From Microbulbifer litoralis (GTDB lineage Bacteria > Pseudomonadota > Gammaproteobacteria > Pseudomonadales > Cellvibrionaceae), in the NCBI RefSeq assembly GCF_023634065.1, contig NZ_JALKCV010000016.1:1-64000 (forward strand): 64,000 bases of DNA, given 5' to 3'. Below are positions 19,807-29,200 of this stretch, piece by piece. Under the pieces are notes generated by a model that saw only the letters and a program-made list of their open reading frames with translations, ran no database searches and was not told the DNA's origin. Positions within the stretch are counted from its first letter, which is position 1. Each line of letters begins with the position of its first letter. Both the position numbers and the translations under genes were made by a program.

Positions 19807-21399
19807 TTGAGCAGCTCCGCCTCGACCGCAGGCCCCGTCCTGCAACACCACGAACTGCTGCGCATCTACGCCTTTTACCGCGTGGCCATCGCGCTGATCC
19901 TGCTGGGCATTTTCACTTCCGATATCGGCAAGGGCGCCGTGGGCAACAGTGCTCCGGCCCTGTATCTGAACACCGTACTCGCCTATGCGGCGCTCAATTT
20001 CGGCTGGTTGCTGCACCTGCGGCGGGTCGCCTACCACACCAATACCGGCCAGGTGGGGCTGATACTCGGTTGCGACATCGTCGCCTTCCTGCTGCTGATC
20101 CAGGCCAGCGGCGGCCTGAACTCCGGCCTCGGCTACCTGCTGTTGATCAACTGTTCTGTCGGCTCCATGCTGCTCGACCGCCGCATGGGGGCCTTCTTCG
20201 CCGCCGTTGCCAGTATGGCCGTGATCGGCCAGCAGTTGTACGGCCTGATGGCCGGGCGCGCCGACACCCAGGACATCGTCTCCGCCGGCAGCCTCGGCAT
20301 ACTGCTGTTCGCCACCGTCAGCACCCTGCAGTACCTGTCAGCGCGCATCCGCAGTGCCACCCTGCGGGCGGACCAGCAGAGCCGCCAGGCCGCCCACCTG
20401 CAACGCCTGGCACAGCAGATCATCGAGCGCATGCGCACCGGCGTGCTGGTCATGGACGCCGCCAACAAACCCGAGCTGATCAACCGCGCCGCCCGTCAAC
20501 TGCTCGGCGAGCAGCTGCAGCCGGGCGGCGATCGCCAGGCGGAACTGCATCAGGTGGTGCGACAGTGGCGCCGCGACCACAACCGCGGCAGTGCCCTGCT
20601 GGGCGCCGACAACGGCAGCGAGCTGCGGCTCAGTTTCGCCAAGCTGCGCCGCGAACACGACGACAGCACCCTGGTATTCGTGGAGGACAATCGCAAGCTG
20701 ATCCAGGCCGCACAGAAACTGAAGCTCGCGTCCCTCGGCCACCTCACCGGCTCCATCGCCCACGAGGTGCGCAACCCGCTCGGCGCCATCAGCCACGCCG
20801 CACAACTGCTGTCGGAATCCGAACACCTCAGCGACGAGGACCGCCACCTGACATCGATCATCTGCCGCCACAGCCAGCGGGTGAACCAGATAGTGGAAAA
20901 TGTAATGCAGCTGTCCCGGCGGCGGCCGGCGGTGCCGCAATACAACGACCTGCACCTGTGGCTGAGGGAGTTTATCGCCGATTTTCGCGCCGGCGCGCCA
21001 GCGGATGCGGATATTCGGCTGCGGGCGCCCACCAGCCAGGTCCGCGCGCGCTTCGACCCGGAACAGCTGGCGCAAGTGGTCACCAACCTGTGCAGCAACG
21101 CCCTGCACCACTCTCATATCGCCACCGGCCACCGCGAAGTGGATATCGCCTTCTACCACAACGCCGAGCGCGACTGCGCACTGCTGGATGTGATGGACAG
21201 CGGCCGCGGTGTGTTGCCCGAGCACCGGGACAAGGTTTTCGAACCTTTTTTCACCACCGGCCAGGGCGGTAGCGGGTTGGGGCTCTATATCGCGCGGGAA
21301 CTCTGTGAAGCGAACCAGGCCAACCTCTACTACTGCCGCAGTGAGGACAACAAGAGCTGTTTCCGGATCGAGTTCGCCCACGCCAACCGGGTGTTCTAA
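19807..21399 (+). CDS. pilS: Type IV pilus two-component sensor kinase PilS
   Basis: A membrane histidine kinase that, with PilR, controls sigma-54-dependent pilin transcription. About six hydrophobic segments fill the first 190 residues. A PAS-like region follows, then the HisKA H-box (SIAHEVRNPL, His319) and an HATPase_c domain with an N-box (VTNLCSNALHH) and GSGLGLYIA. No ATG opens the frame. TTG at 19807 has GAGAAG 7 nt upstream and is preferred; the longest frame starts at TTG 19756, overlapping the nadE promoter region. It is followed by pilR after 138 bases. Confidence 0.92.
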   Translation: MSSSASTAGPVLQHHELLRIYAFYRVAIALILLGIFTSDIGKGAVGNSAPALYLNTVLAYAALNFGWLLHLRRVAYHTNTGQVGLILGCDIVAFLLLIQASGGLNSGLGYLLLINCSVGSMLLDRRMGAFFAAVASMAVIGQQLYGLMAGRADTQDIVSAGSLGILLFATVSTLQYLSARIRSATLRADQQSRQAAHLQRLAQQIIERMRTGVLVMDAANKPELINRAARQLLGEQLQPGGDRQAELHQVVRQWRRDHNRGSALLGADNGSELRLSFAKLRREHDDSTLVFVEDNRKLIQAAQKLKLASLGHLTGSIAHEVRNPLGAISHAAQLLSESEHLSDEDRHLTSIICRHSQRVNQIVENVMQLSRRRPAVPQYNDLHLWLREFIADFRAGAPADADIRLRAPTSQVRARFDPEQLAQVVTNLCSNALHHSHIATGHREVDIAFYHNAERDCALLDVMDSGRGVLPEHRDKVFEPFFTTGQGGSGLGLYIARELCEANQANLYYCRSEDNKSCFRIEFAHANRVF

Positions 21400-21537
21400 T
21401 AGCCGTATGGCAAGCTGTGCAACAGTGCGCCCACGGCCCACTGGCTGGAAAATTCCCGCTGCACGGCCCACCAAATGGCCACAGAATTCTGTAATAATGG
21501 GCCTGGGAACTCACAGACAATAAAAGCTTACGGACAC

Positions 21538-22938
21538 ATGCAACCACTGGCGCTGGTCGTCGACGACGAACCGGATATCTGCGAACTGCTGACACTGACA
21601 CTGCGGCGCATGGCGGTCGACTGCCACACCGCCAGCGATCTCGCCGGCGCCCACAAGCTGCTGCGCGAACACCGCTATGATTTCTGCCTGACCGACATGC
21701 GCCTGCCGGACGGTGACGGCCTTGAACTGGTGCAGTACATTCAGGAGCAGCGCGACGGCGATCCGCCGGTTGCGGTGATCACCGCCCACGGCAACATGGA
21801 CACCGCCATCAGCGCCTTGAAAAAGGGCGCCTTCGACTTCGTCAGTAAACCCGTCGACCTGGAACGGCTGCGCAGCCTGGTACAGCTGGCACTGCGCCTG
21901 CAGAAACCCGGCGATACCCCCGCGCAGCAGGATGCGGGGTTGCTGCTCGGCGACGCCGATAACATGCAGCGGCTGCGCCGGCAGGTCGCCAAGGTCGCGC
22001 GCAGCGATGCGCCCATCTATATCAGCGGCGAATCCGGCTCCGGCAAAGAACTCGCGGCCCGCTCCATCCACGCCCAGGGTGCCCGCGCCGACCGGCCCTT
22101 TGTGCCCATCAACTGTGGCGCCATTCCCACCGAACTGATGGAGAGCGAGTTTTTCGGCCACAGGAAGGGCAGCTTTACCGGCGCCCACAAGGACAAGCCC
22201 GGCCTGCTGCAGGGCGCCTCCGGCGGCACCCTGTTCCTGGATGAAGTGGCCGACCTGCCACTGGACATGCAGGTAAAACTGCTGCGCGCCATCCAGGAAA
22301 AATGTGTGCGTCCGATCGGCGCCAGCGAGGAAGTCCCCATCGACGCGCGGATACTCTGTGCCACACACAAGGATCTCGCGCGGGAAGTCGCCGAGGGCCG
22401 CTTCCGCAGCGACCTCTACTACCGTATCAATGTCATAGAAATCGCAGTGCCGCCACTGCGGGAGCGCGCCGGCGATATTCCGTTGCTGGCGAACATCATT
22501 ATGGAACGCATCGCCAGCAACGCCGGGGTCAATCCTCCCGCGCTTTCCGATGAGGCTCTGGGGGCACTGCAGGAATATCCGTTTCCCGGCAATGTGCGCC
22601 AGCTGGAAAATATCCTCGAGCGGGCGTTCACCCTCTGCGATCAACAGATGATCCGGGCGGAAGATCTGCTGCTGGAGCGGGACGTCGCCGCAGTCTCCCC
22701 CCCCCCCGCCCCCAAACAATCCCAGGAGACTCCGAGTCGCGAACCGGAGAGCTACCCGGGACAGTTCGACCCGGGACACTACGCGTCTCTGGACGAATTC
22801 CTGCAGAACATCGAAAAAGAGGCCATTGAAGCCGCACTGCTGGAAACCCGCTGGAACCGGACTGCGGCCGCACAGAAACTGGGTATCAGCTTCCGCTCAC
22901 TCCGTTATCGGCTGAAGAAACTGGGGCTGGAGGACTGA
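21538..22938 (+). CDS. pilR: Type IV pilus sigma-54 response regulator PilR
   Basis: An NtrC-family activator. The receiver domain has the acidic pair D9/D10 and phosphoacceptor D53 (LTDMRLPDG). The AAA+ domain has Walker A GESGSGKE (164-171) and the sigma-54 contact loop GSFTGA (211-216), a mild variant of GAFTGA. A Fis-type helix-turn-helix lies at the C-terminus (NRTAAAQKLGISFRSLRYRL). A proline/serine-rich linker with a run of C residues at DNA level separates the last two domains. The frame starts earlier, but the ATG at 21538 gives the normal receiver start. Confidence 0.94.
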   Translation: MQPLALVVDDEPDICELLTLTLRRMAVDCHTASDLAGAHKLLREHRYDFCLTDMRLPDGDGLELVQYIQEQRDGDPPVAVITAHGNMDTAISALKKGAFDFVSKPVDLERLRSLVQLALRLQKPGDTPAQQDAGLLLGDADNMQRLRRQVAKVARSDAPIYISGESGSGKELAARSIHAQGARADRPFVPINCGAIPTELMESEFFGHRKGSFTGAHKDKPGLLQGASGGTLFLDEVADLPLDMQVKLLRAIQEKCVRPIGASEEVPIDARILCATHKDLAREVAEGRFRSDLYYRINVIEIAVPPLRERAGDIPLLANIIMERIASNAGVNPPALSDEALGALQEYPFPGNVRQLENILERAFTLCDQQMIRAEDLLLERDVAAVSPPPAPKQSQETPSREPESYPGQFDPGHYASLDEFLQNIEKEAIEAALLETRWNRTAAAQKLGISFRSLRYRLKKLGLED

Positions 22939-23043
22939 CGAGCCAGCCCTCTAACTCATACGGCCGTACTGTAATGCGCTGTGATTGGATTTCACGGCAA
23001 CACCGGTATGCTGGTGCAAACTCACGGAAGAGGAGTTTGCATA

Positions 23044-23601
23044 ATGAAGCCGACAAACAGGACCTTGGGGTTCACCCTGGTTGAGCTGCTGATCACCGTC
23101 AGCCTACTGGCCGCTCTCTCGGCGGTGGCCGTCCCCTCCTTCAATGAACTGATCCAGGATATGCGCAACCGGCAGGCTGGCAGGGAATTGTTCGGCCATA
23201 TGAATTATGCGCGCTACATGGCAGTTTCGCGCCGACAGTGGGTGAATGTATGCGGGAGCAGTGACAGCCGCTCATGCGATGGTAGCTGGAGTCTGGGGAG
23301 CATCGTTTTTCCTGATGAAAACAGGAACCGCAAACGGGACAATGATGAACCAATACTGAGATCCTTCAACAATATGCCGGAAGGGAGCAGGCTGGAAATC
23401 GGCAGTTTGCACAAGCAACTCCGTTACAGGCCTGACGGACACCTCTCCAGCACCGGCAGCTTCCTCTACTGCCCTCCAGATGGAGGCGCCCCAAAAGGCT
23501 GGATCATCATATTCTATGTCAGTGGCCGCGCCTATTTCGGCAGCGACTCCGATGGTGACGGAATCCCCGAGCGCAGCGGAGGGGAAAACCTGAGCTGTTG
23601 A
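23044..23601 (+). CDS. fimT: Type IV pilus minor pseudopilin, FimT/GspH family
   Basis: A class III signal LGFTLVELLITV shows the prepilin cleavage site (G before F, conserved Glu at +5) followed by a hydrophobic helix. The rest is a small globular GspH/FimT domain with two Cys pairs. Length is 185 residues. The chosen ATG has GAGGAG 9 nt upstream; the frame extends 21 codons further. It sits directly after pilR on the plus strand, as fimT does in Pseudomonas, but the remaining minor pilin genes lie convergent on the other strand. FimT proteins in other bacteria bind DNA during natural uptake; whether this one does is unknown. Confidence 0.85.
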   Translation: MKPTNRTLGFTLVELLITVSLLAALSAVAVPSFNELIQDMRNRQAGRELFGHMNYARYMAVSRRQWVNVCGSSDSRSCDGSWSLGSIVFPDENRNRKRDNDEPILRSFNNMPEGSRLEIGSLHKQLRYRPDGHLSSTGSFLYCPPDGGAPKGWIIIFYVSGRAYFGSDSDGDGIPERSGGENLSC

Positions 23602-23640
23602 TGTCCGTCCATCCTCGGCCACAAGATAGAAACATTTGCG

Positions 23641-24075
23641 CTACCAGGTTTTCATAGTACCGCTATTATTTTTATCCCACTCGCGCCGCCCCGCGGAATC
23701 GATGGTCAGGTCACCATCTTCCTGTTGACTGCCAACAGCGTCGGCGCGCAGTTCGTAACCGTCCTCGTCTGCGCTCACAATTTCCAGGTTGTAACGCGCC
23801 GTCCCGCCATTGATAGGCACCTGGGTCGGGAATATGCCGGGAGCACCGGTATCAGAACCGCCGTTTGCAGCACCTTCGTAAGTGCCGCTCTCGGTATAGT
23901 GCCGTTCCATCGCCTGGGCAAAATTCATCAGGGCACCCTGTGCATCGGCACGATTGGAGGAACGCACCTGGCTCTGGTAGGACGGAATGGCGATGGCGGC
24001 AAGTATGGCGATAATCACCACAACGATCATCAATTCAATCAGCGTAAAACCCTGCTGTTTTTTCTGATAGTGCAC
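23641..24075 (-). CDS. pilE: Type IV minor pilin PilE
   Basis: A 144-residue pilin with leader QQG, cleavage before FTLIELMIVV, the conserved Glu5 and a strongly hydrophobic N-terminal helix ending AIPSYQSQVRSSNRADA. The small C-terminal domain is the PilE/minor pilin type. The start codon is GTG with GAGGAG 9 nt upstream. It is the last gene of the minor pilin operon, separated from pilY1 by a hairpin followed by T residues. It could be confused with a major pilin, but position after pilY1 fits PilE. Confidence 0.88.
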   Translation of the reverse strand: MHYQKKQQGFTLIELMIVVVIIAILAAIAIPSYQSQVRSSNRADAQGALMNFAQAMERHYTESGTYEGAANGGSDTGAPGIFPTQVPINGGTARYNLEIVSADEDGYELRADAVGSQQEDGDLTIDSAGRREWDKNNSGTMKTW

Positions 24076-24090
24076 TATTGGATTCTCCTC

Positions 24091-24113
24091 AAAAAGAGGG
24101 GTTTGAGCCCCTC
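24091..24113 (-). terminator. Intrinsic terminator-like hairpin between pilY1 and pilE
   Basis: On the minus strand GAGGGG-CTCAAA-CCCCTC is followed by TTTTT. The hairpin lies in the 55-base gap upstream of the pilE Shine-Dalgarno, so it may reduce or separate pilE expression from the upstream genes. Confidence 0.6.
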
Positions 24114-24130
24114 ACAACACAACCAAGGCC

Positions 24131-27100
24131 TCAATACGGATTCAGCTCTTCCCAGGACAAGCGGCCCTCCTGCTTGCCTCCATCAATATCGCGACAGGTC
24201 GGCACACCATTGACAATATAAACGTACTGTCCCGGAGAGCAACCTATGCCCGGATTAGCTGGGTCACTGGGATCATCTGGATCATTAGGGTCATCTGGAT
24301 CATCCGGATCAGTATCGCTGCCTCCCCCGCCACCCGGGGGGTTATAGATAAAGCTACCACTATCCAGAAGACCATTGTTATTTGCCCCATTGGAACCATC
24401 GGAACCGTCATCGGCATCATTCAGATCCTCGGCGCGCTCGCCGACATAACCCCGATCGGCATCGTCGATCTTGCCATCGTTATTGGCATCGAATACGGCA
24501 AAATCGGTAGGGGCCAGGCCGGTCAGGAAATCGACGCTCATCAGCCAACCACTGCCTCCGGAAGAGCAGATGGCAGTCACCGGAATAGCAGTATTGAAAA
24601 ATACGACGGTATTCAACAGGTGGGGATCCACCACTACCCGCTCGCCACCGCGGAAGGTATCCGGGTCGTTCGCGGCGACACCTCCTCGATCCAGGGGGAT
24701 CTCCCAACCGTATTTGTCCCCCCAGGGGATCGGATCCCCCTCCGTCTGCATCTTCCGTCCGTATTGATCCGGCTCAGCGAGATTCCGGGTTACCAGGTCA
24801 CTGGAGGTCAGTGTTGCCGTACTGCCATCATCCCAGACACCATAAAAAGCGGTGCCATCAGCATCCTGCAGATCGTTGGTGTTCAGGTACTGGCCGCTAC
24901 CGAAAAGCACCATCAGATTCGGATAACCACCACGAGGTTGGTCAAGGTTTCTACCTAGACGCGGCGCGGTGGTAATCGGCTCGCCATTGGTATCGAACAG
25001 CTTACGCCCGCTACCGGTATCCCTGCCCTTACAACTGCCATTGGTTTGCATGTCACAGAGATCGAAAGACCACATGTGCCCCTGCACGTCGCCCGCGTAG
25101 GCCCAATCCGCCAAACCATCGCCATCGACGTCCGCCAGGGAGGGGGTGGAAAGACCGTTTTTGTCTGTTTCAGTCCCTTCGCCCGTTCCCATTTTCTTGA
25201 TTTCACCGGTATCAAAGTAGCGAATATAGAGTACAGCTTCGCCGTTGGCACTGTTATAGCCATTACCGTAAATCGCTGCCCAGCGGCCATTGTTCAACTG
25301 GGCAATACGGGGTCGGCTGAACGAGTAGCCCATATCGTCATCATCCCGGGCACTGTGCTCCCCTAGTACCGTTTCGCCGGCATCATTAAAATCATCGTCA
25401 TCGGTAATATCAAGGAAAAAATACCCTTTGCCGCCCCCGCCCAGGCCGCCCGCCAACACTGTATGCCAGGCATCGTCAAAGTGGACATCCGCTACTGTCG
25501 GCGTCAGGTCCACATAGTAGCGGTGCTGGTAATCCTGACTGGCCAGGTAGTGAAGCCCTTCTGCGTTCTCATCGGTGACAATAACTTCCGGAATATACGC
25601 GAAGACTTCCCGTCCGGTCTCCGCATGAAAGCCATGCAGCATACCGTCGTTGGCCCCGACATAGACGACGGGCTCGCGATCGGTGTTCTCGACAAAATCG
25701 TCGTAACCGGCGAAGGCCTCCGTGTCCGGGTAATTCAGGGAGGGATCGCCGACATAGACAGGCGTCGAATGGACGATATCTCCCAGCGGGTTACTACGAC
25801 GACGAAAGTCGCTATTGGAGTCGCCCTCGCGACTGCGATTCCCGCGGACGTAGTCCAACCGCGCACCGGCAAGATTATCATCCCTGGCTTCCGAGGTATT
25901 GCGGCGCAGATCCTCTTCCTGTCTCGTAACCGGAGTCTGGTTCAACAAGCGGGTTGCGGTGAAATGTGTACCCGCACCATTCTTGGCAGTGAGAATCACG
26001 CGACTGTTGTAACCCGGCAGCTGATCGCTCGCCTTCCATACGGAGTCGCCGATACTACCATCACTGTTCAGTTCCCGTGCTTCCAGTTCACCCGACCACT
26101 TATCGCTATTGAAGCTGGCCTGGTAAACCAGAGCACCATCCTTCAGAGATGTCGCATTAAATGAAGCCGCAGAGGAGGACCCCACCTTGGAGAAAATATC
26201 AGTAAGGATGGAACGGAATGCAGTCTGCAGGCTGTCACTATCAGATGCATACAAGAATTTTCCGCCCGCTTGTTCTGCAGAACTCTTCATCAGCGGGTTA
26301 TCGGCCAGCGAGCCCTCAGCAAAGCCGACCATATAGGTAGATAAATTATTTTTTACCGCCACCCCGTTATTGGTAAGGTCAGGGCGCAAATCCATGTCAT
26401 AAAGGGCGGTGGTAACATCATCCAGATAATCAGATGATCTACTATTTTCATACTGCTGATTAGGTTTCCGGTCATAGCTATTACAGTTGTCCCCGGCACT
26501 GCTACAGTCCCCGTCATAGTCTGCCATATAACCGCTTACATCCCTATCGTAAGTGGGCAGGCCGTCGGTAAGAGTCATCAGGAAACTCTTCTGACAATAC
26601 TGCTGTACAACGTCTGGATTATTATCCTCTCCTCGGGAAAATTCCGGGTGGCGCCTAAAGATCTCATTAACACGACGATGCTGGGAATCCACACCGAAAG
26701 AATTGTCCGGGTGCAATTCCAACTCGCTAGTTTCAGGATATCCGTAAGTAAAATAGCGTCCTATGTCAGCAGTAGCTTCAGCGAGAGGAGTCCAGTCCTC
26801 GGCAGGAATCTGGCCAATTTTATATTTCACCGTCTCTTTCTGATTGTCTCCCAACGTTTCAAGGTTGTGTAGAATTTCTGCTCCAGATTCATAGTCAAAG
26901 CGGGCCAGCCCAACCCGCATACTTTCATCGGGTAGGCTATCGATCAGGTCCCGGGCAGCATCCTTCACTACACTCAGGCGGGTCGGTGAATTGCAGTGCC
27001 AACCATCGCACGGGAGACGTTCGTCCATGGAGCCGGACGAATCCAACAGAATCATCAGGTTCGGCTTGGCCCCTCCCTGGGTTGCCAAGGGTACATTGGA

Positions 27101-27208
27101 AATCGGCCCCGGCGCTGTCTCCGCACTAACCAGGGTAGAGAAGGTATAGCCGAAAGCGCCAAGAACAAACGCCAGACAGCGCAGGCGGGATTTCTTATAT
27201 TCGATCAT
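24131..27208 (-). CDS. pilY1: Type IV pilus tip-associated adhesin/biogenesis protein PilY1
   Basis: A large exported protein of the pilus tip complex, 1025 residues. A signal peptide (1-29) is followed by a von Willebrand A-like domain with MIDAS motif DSSGS (D56, S58, S60). The C-terminal half is a PilY1 beta-propeller containing calcium-loop sequences such as DVDGDGLAD and DANNDGKIDDADRG. A low-complexity Asp/Pro repeat (PDDPDDPNDPDDPSDP) precedes the last 50 residues and its Cys-containing tail. The gene is less GC-rich than its neighbours, suggesting faster evolution or transfer. It follows pilX by 11 bases. Confidence 0.93.
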   Translation of the reverse strand: MIEYKKSRLRCLAFVLGAFGYTFSTLVSAETAPGPISNVPLATQGGAKPNLMILLDSSGSMDERLPCDGWHCNSPTRLSVVKDAARDLIDSLPDESMRVGLARFDYESGAEILHNLETLGDNQKETVKYKIGQIPAEDWTPLAEATADIGRYFTYGYPETSELELHPDNSFGVDSQHRRVNEIFRRHPEFSRGEDNNPDVVQQYCQKSFLMTLTDGLPTYDRDVSGYMADYDGDCSSAGDNCNSYDRKPNQQYENSRSSDYLDDVTTALYDMDLRPDLTNNGVAVKNNLSTYMVGFAEGSLADNPLMKSSAEQAGGKFLYASDSDSLQTAFRSILTDIFSKVGSSSAASFNATSLKDGALVYQASFNSDKWSGELEARELNSDGSIGDSVWKASDQLPGYNSRVILTAKNGAGTHFTATRLLNQTPVTRQEEDLRRNTSEARDDNLAGARLDYVRGNRSREGDSNSDFRRRSNPLGDIVHSTPVYVGDPSLNYPDTEAFAGYDDFVENTDREPVVYVGANDGMLHGFHAETGREVFAYIPEVIVTDENAEGLHYLASQDYQHRYYVDLTPTVADVHFDDAWHTVLAGGLGGGGKGYFFLDITDDDDFNDAGETVLGEHSARDDDDMGYSFSRPRIAQLNNGRWAAIYGNGYNSANGEAVLYIRYFDTGEIKKMGTGEGTETDKNGLSTPSLADVDGDGLADWAYAGDVQGHMWSFDLCDMQTNGSCKGRDTGSGRKLFDTNGEPITTAPRLGRNLDQPRGGYPNLMVLFGSGQYLNTNDLQDADGTAFYGVWDDGSTATLTSSDLVTRNLAEPDQYGRKMQTEGDPIPWGDKYGWEIPLDRGGVAANDPDTFRGGERVVVDPHLLNTVVFFNTAIPVTAICSSGGSGWLMSVDFLTGLAPTDFAVFDANNDGKIDDADRGYVGERAEDLNDADDGSDGSNGANNNGLLDSGSFIYNPPGGGGGSDTDPDDPDDPNDPDDPSDPANPGIGCSPGQYVYIVNGVPTCRDIDGGKQEGRLSWEELNPY

Positions 27209-27219
27209 TGTTCGCGTCC

Positions 27220-27762
27220 TTACTGGAATCTTCTGCCGTGGTGTGTCACCACAACCCGCGAGGTATTCGCCATACCCTCACCGCGTACCGCAATACGAAA
27301 AACCTCAACTGGCGGAACCGGGGGCGTCCCGCCGTAACCGGCTCCAACACCGACATTATCCGGCTGCTGCAACTGCCCGACATGCTCAATGAAATAACTG
27401 GCAGTGTAAGATTTACCAGCAATATCGATCTGAACATCAGTAATATTGTTCTCCCAGGTGGCTTCCGCAAGAAGGTCCGCCGGGGCGTCGCCGGCGGTAT
27501 ACAAGCCCCCGTTACTGCCGGTAGCGTTAAAACTGGCAAAGGGGTCCGCCATACTGAGGCCATCGACAACCGATTCGGCATCCCGTAGCGCCGCTTCCGT
27601 CACTTGCAGGGCCAGTTGTGCATCACGGGAAGCAAACGTCATTTTCTCCTGGAGAATCACATTCCTTGCACCGGAGATACCCACTATCGTCAATAACAGC
27701 AGGATAATCATACATACCACCAGCACCGCACCGCGTTGACGCTCAAGCGAATATAGATTCAT
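27220..27762 (-). CDS. pilX: Type IV minor pilin PilX
   Basis: A minor pilin of the tip priming complex, 180 residues. The N-terminus RQRGAVLVVCMIILLLLTIV has the pilin-type hydrophobic helix but lacks Glu5, as is normal for PilX. The ATG overlaps the pilW stop in the arrangement TGATG, indicating translational coupling. A TTG one codon earlier is ignored. Located between pilW and pilY1, as in Pseudomonas. Confidence 0.88.
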   Translation of the reverse strand: MNLYSLERQRGAVLVVCMIILLLLTIVGISGARNVILQEKMTFASRDAQLALQVTEAALRDAESVVDGLSMADPFASFNATGSNGGLYTAGDAPADLLAEATWENNITDVQIDIAGKSYTASYFIEHVGQLQQPDNVGVGAGYGGTPPVPPVEVFRIAVRGEGMANTSRVVVTHHGRRFQ

Positions 27763-28715
27763 CAACGGGTCCCCCTGTTGCGCACTTTGGTCATGGAGAC
27801 ATACTGTTTACGCAGTCGGCCATCGTCCGTGGCATCATGCTCGCTATCTTCACCCAGCCGGGTATAGGAAAACCGGTCGGCCCCATTTCGTTCAGTGGAA
27901 GCCGCAACCAGTTGAACCCGGATAGCTGCAACCGCGCTGCTTTCATTGTCGTTGGCCGGCGGTCCGTCCCAGATATCCACGATACCGTCAACGCCTCCGG
28001 AATCCCGGCCGTACTGCACTTGCAGATCCTCGATACCCGGTACCAGCTCCATGGCATCATCGCCATCTTCCTGCATATACAGGCCCAATTCGTTATCAGC
28101 ATCGCGGCTAATGAAATACCGCCGTACGTAGGGCCGATAGAGACGAGCCTCAGGTCCATAATCGGCCTGAAGGCTGTCCGACAACCGGACTTGCGTGGCA
28201 CTGGCTGCAGCGACCGTTGAGATATCCCCATAGTCACAGTTGGCCACCATGGCAACATCATCAACTTCCAGAGGGCAGCTGCCCGCAATCTGCACTGTAC
28301 TTGCATCGACATTGGCGACAATACGGCCGGTACCGCCACAGGCATCCACCGCGCCACGCACAGTCAGGATATCCGTGCCCGGCTCTACCGACTTGTTATC
28401 AATCTGTGGTTGGCTTCCATCGACCTGATCCACGCCGCTGACAAAATTGCTGTCAAATATCGCTGCAGCGCTGTTGGAGAGGCGTTGGGGCTCCAACACA
28501 CAGCCCGTAAATGCCACATTGCGCAGCTCTTTCATCAGCATATCGGTCGCAATACGGCCGCTTTCCTGTATCTGGGAGAATCCCTGCTGTAGCCGGTGAG
28601 TACGCTGGTTGCCATCGAATACCTGTAGCACCCCTAGCAGCAGCAGCGATGCCAGCACAATCGCCACCATCAGTTCAATCAACGACAGGCCGCGCTGTAA
28701 TCCAATCCTGTTCAT
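27762..28715 (-). CDS. pilW: Type IV minor pilin PilW
   Basis: A 317-residue minor pilin. The class III leader MNRIGLQRG precedes LSLIELMVAIVLASLLLLGV with Glu5. The long C-terminal part has two Cys pairs and is rich in Asp/Val, consistent with the PilW family. It starts 3 bases after the pilV stop and overlaps pilX by one base, so pilV-pilW-pilX form a tight operon. Confidence 0.9.
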   Translation of the reverse strand: MNRIGLQRGLSLIELMVAIVLASLLLLGVLQVFDGNQRTHRLQQGFSQIQESGRIATDMLMKELRNVAFTGCVLEPQRLSNSAAAIFDSNFVSGVDQVDGSQPQIDNKSVEPGTDILTVRGAVDACGGTGRIVANVDASTVQIAGSCPLEVDDVAMVANCDYGDISTVAAASATQVRLSDSLQADYGPEARLYRPYVRRYFISRDADNELGLYMQEDGDDAMELVPGIEDLQVQYGRDSGGVDGIVDIWDGPPANDNESSAVAAIRVQLVAASTERNGADRFSYTRLGEDSEHDATDDGRLRKQYVSMTKVRNRGTR

Positions 28716-28718
28716 GCT

Positions 28719-29189
28719 TCAGAGCTCCACATTCATCACCAGCGACGCCTCCTGCGAGCCGTTTCCGCTGCCCGCCAGGTTTTCGCCAGTATGCTTTTCT
28801 GTCCAGGTAATGGTGACGGTAGCCGTGTCCCCGCTCATCTCCACTTTGCCCTCGCCGCCGGGCAGGCTGCCGTCCAGCAACAGGCTCCACTGGTAGAGAT
28901 CCATCTGCGCCAGTTGCGCGGCAGTGCAGCTCTGTTCACAACTGACTTCAGTGCGTGGTTCATCCACAGTGCCGTTGTAGTTTCCGCTGCGGGCAGTTTC
29001 CGGGTTGGCACGCATGCGTTCGGCGATATCGTAAGCCGCCACACTGGCCAGGTAGCTGCGGTTGGCATTGTTGCCGTTTTTCAGGCTCATCATCTGTGTC
29101 GCGCCGAGCCCCAGCAGGCCCACGGACATGACCAGCACCGTAATCATGATTTCGATCAGGGCCGCGCCGCGCTGTGATTGCAAGTACAT
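28719..29189 (-). CDS. pilV: Type IV minor pilin PilV
   Basis: A 156-residue minor pilin. Leader SQRG is followed by AALIEIMITVLVMSVGLLGL with Glu5, then the PilV segment AAYDIAERMRANPETA. AGGAG lies just before the ATG. The gene starts 11 bases after fimU and is followed closely by pilW. Confidence 0.9.
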   Translation of the reverse strand: MYLQSQRGAALIEIMITVLVMSVGLLGLGATQMMSLKNGNNANRSYLASVAAYDIAERMRANPETARSGNYNGTVDEPRTEVSCEQSCTAAQLAQMDLYQWSLLLDGSLPGGEGKVEMSGDTATVTITWTEKHTGENLAGSGNGSQEASLVMNVEL

Positions 29190-29200
29190 GGCTCCTCTCC

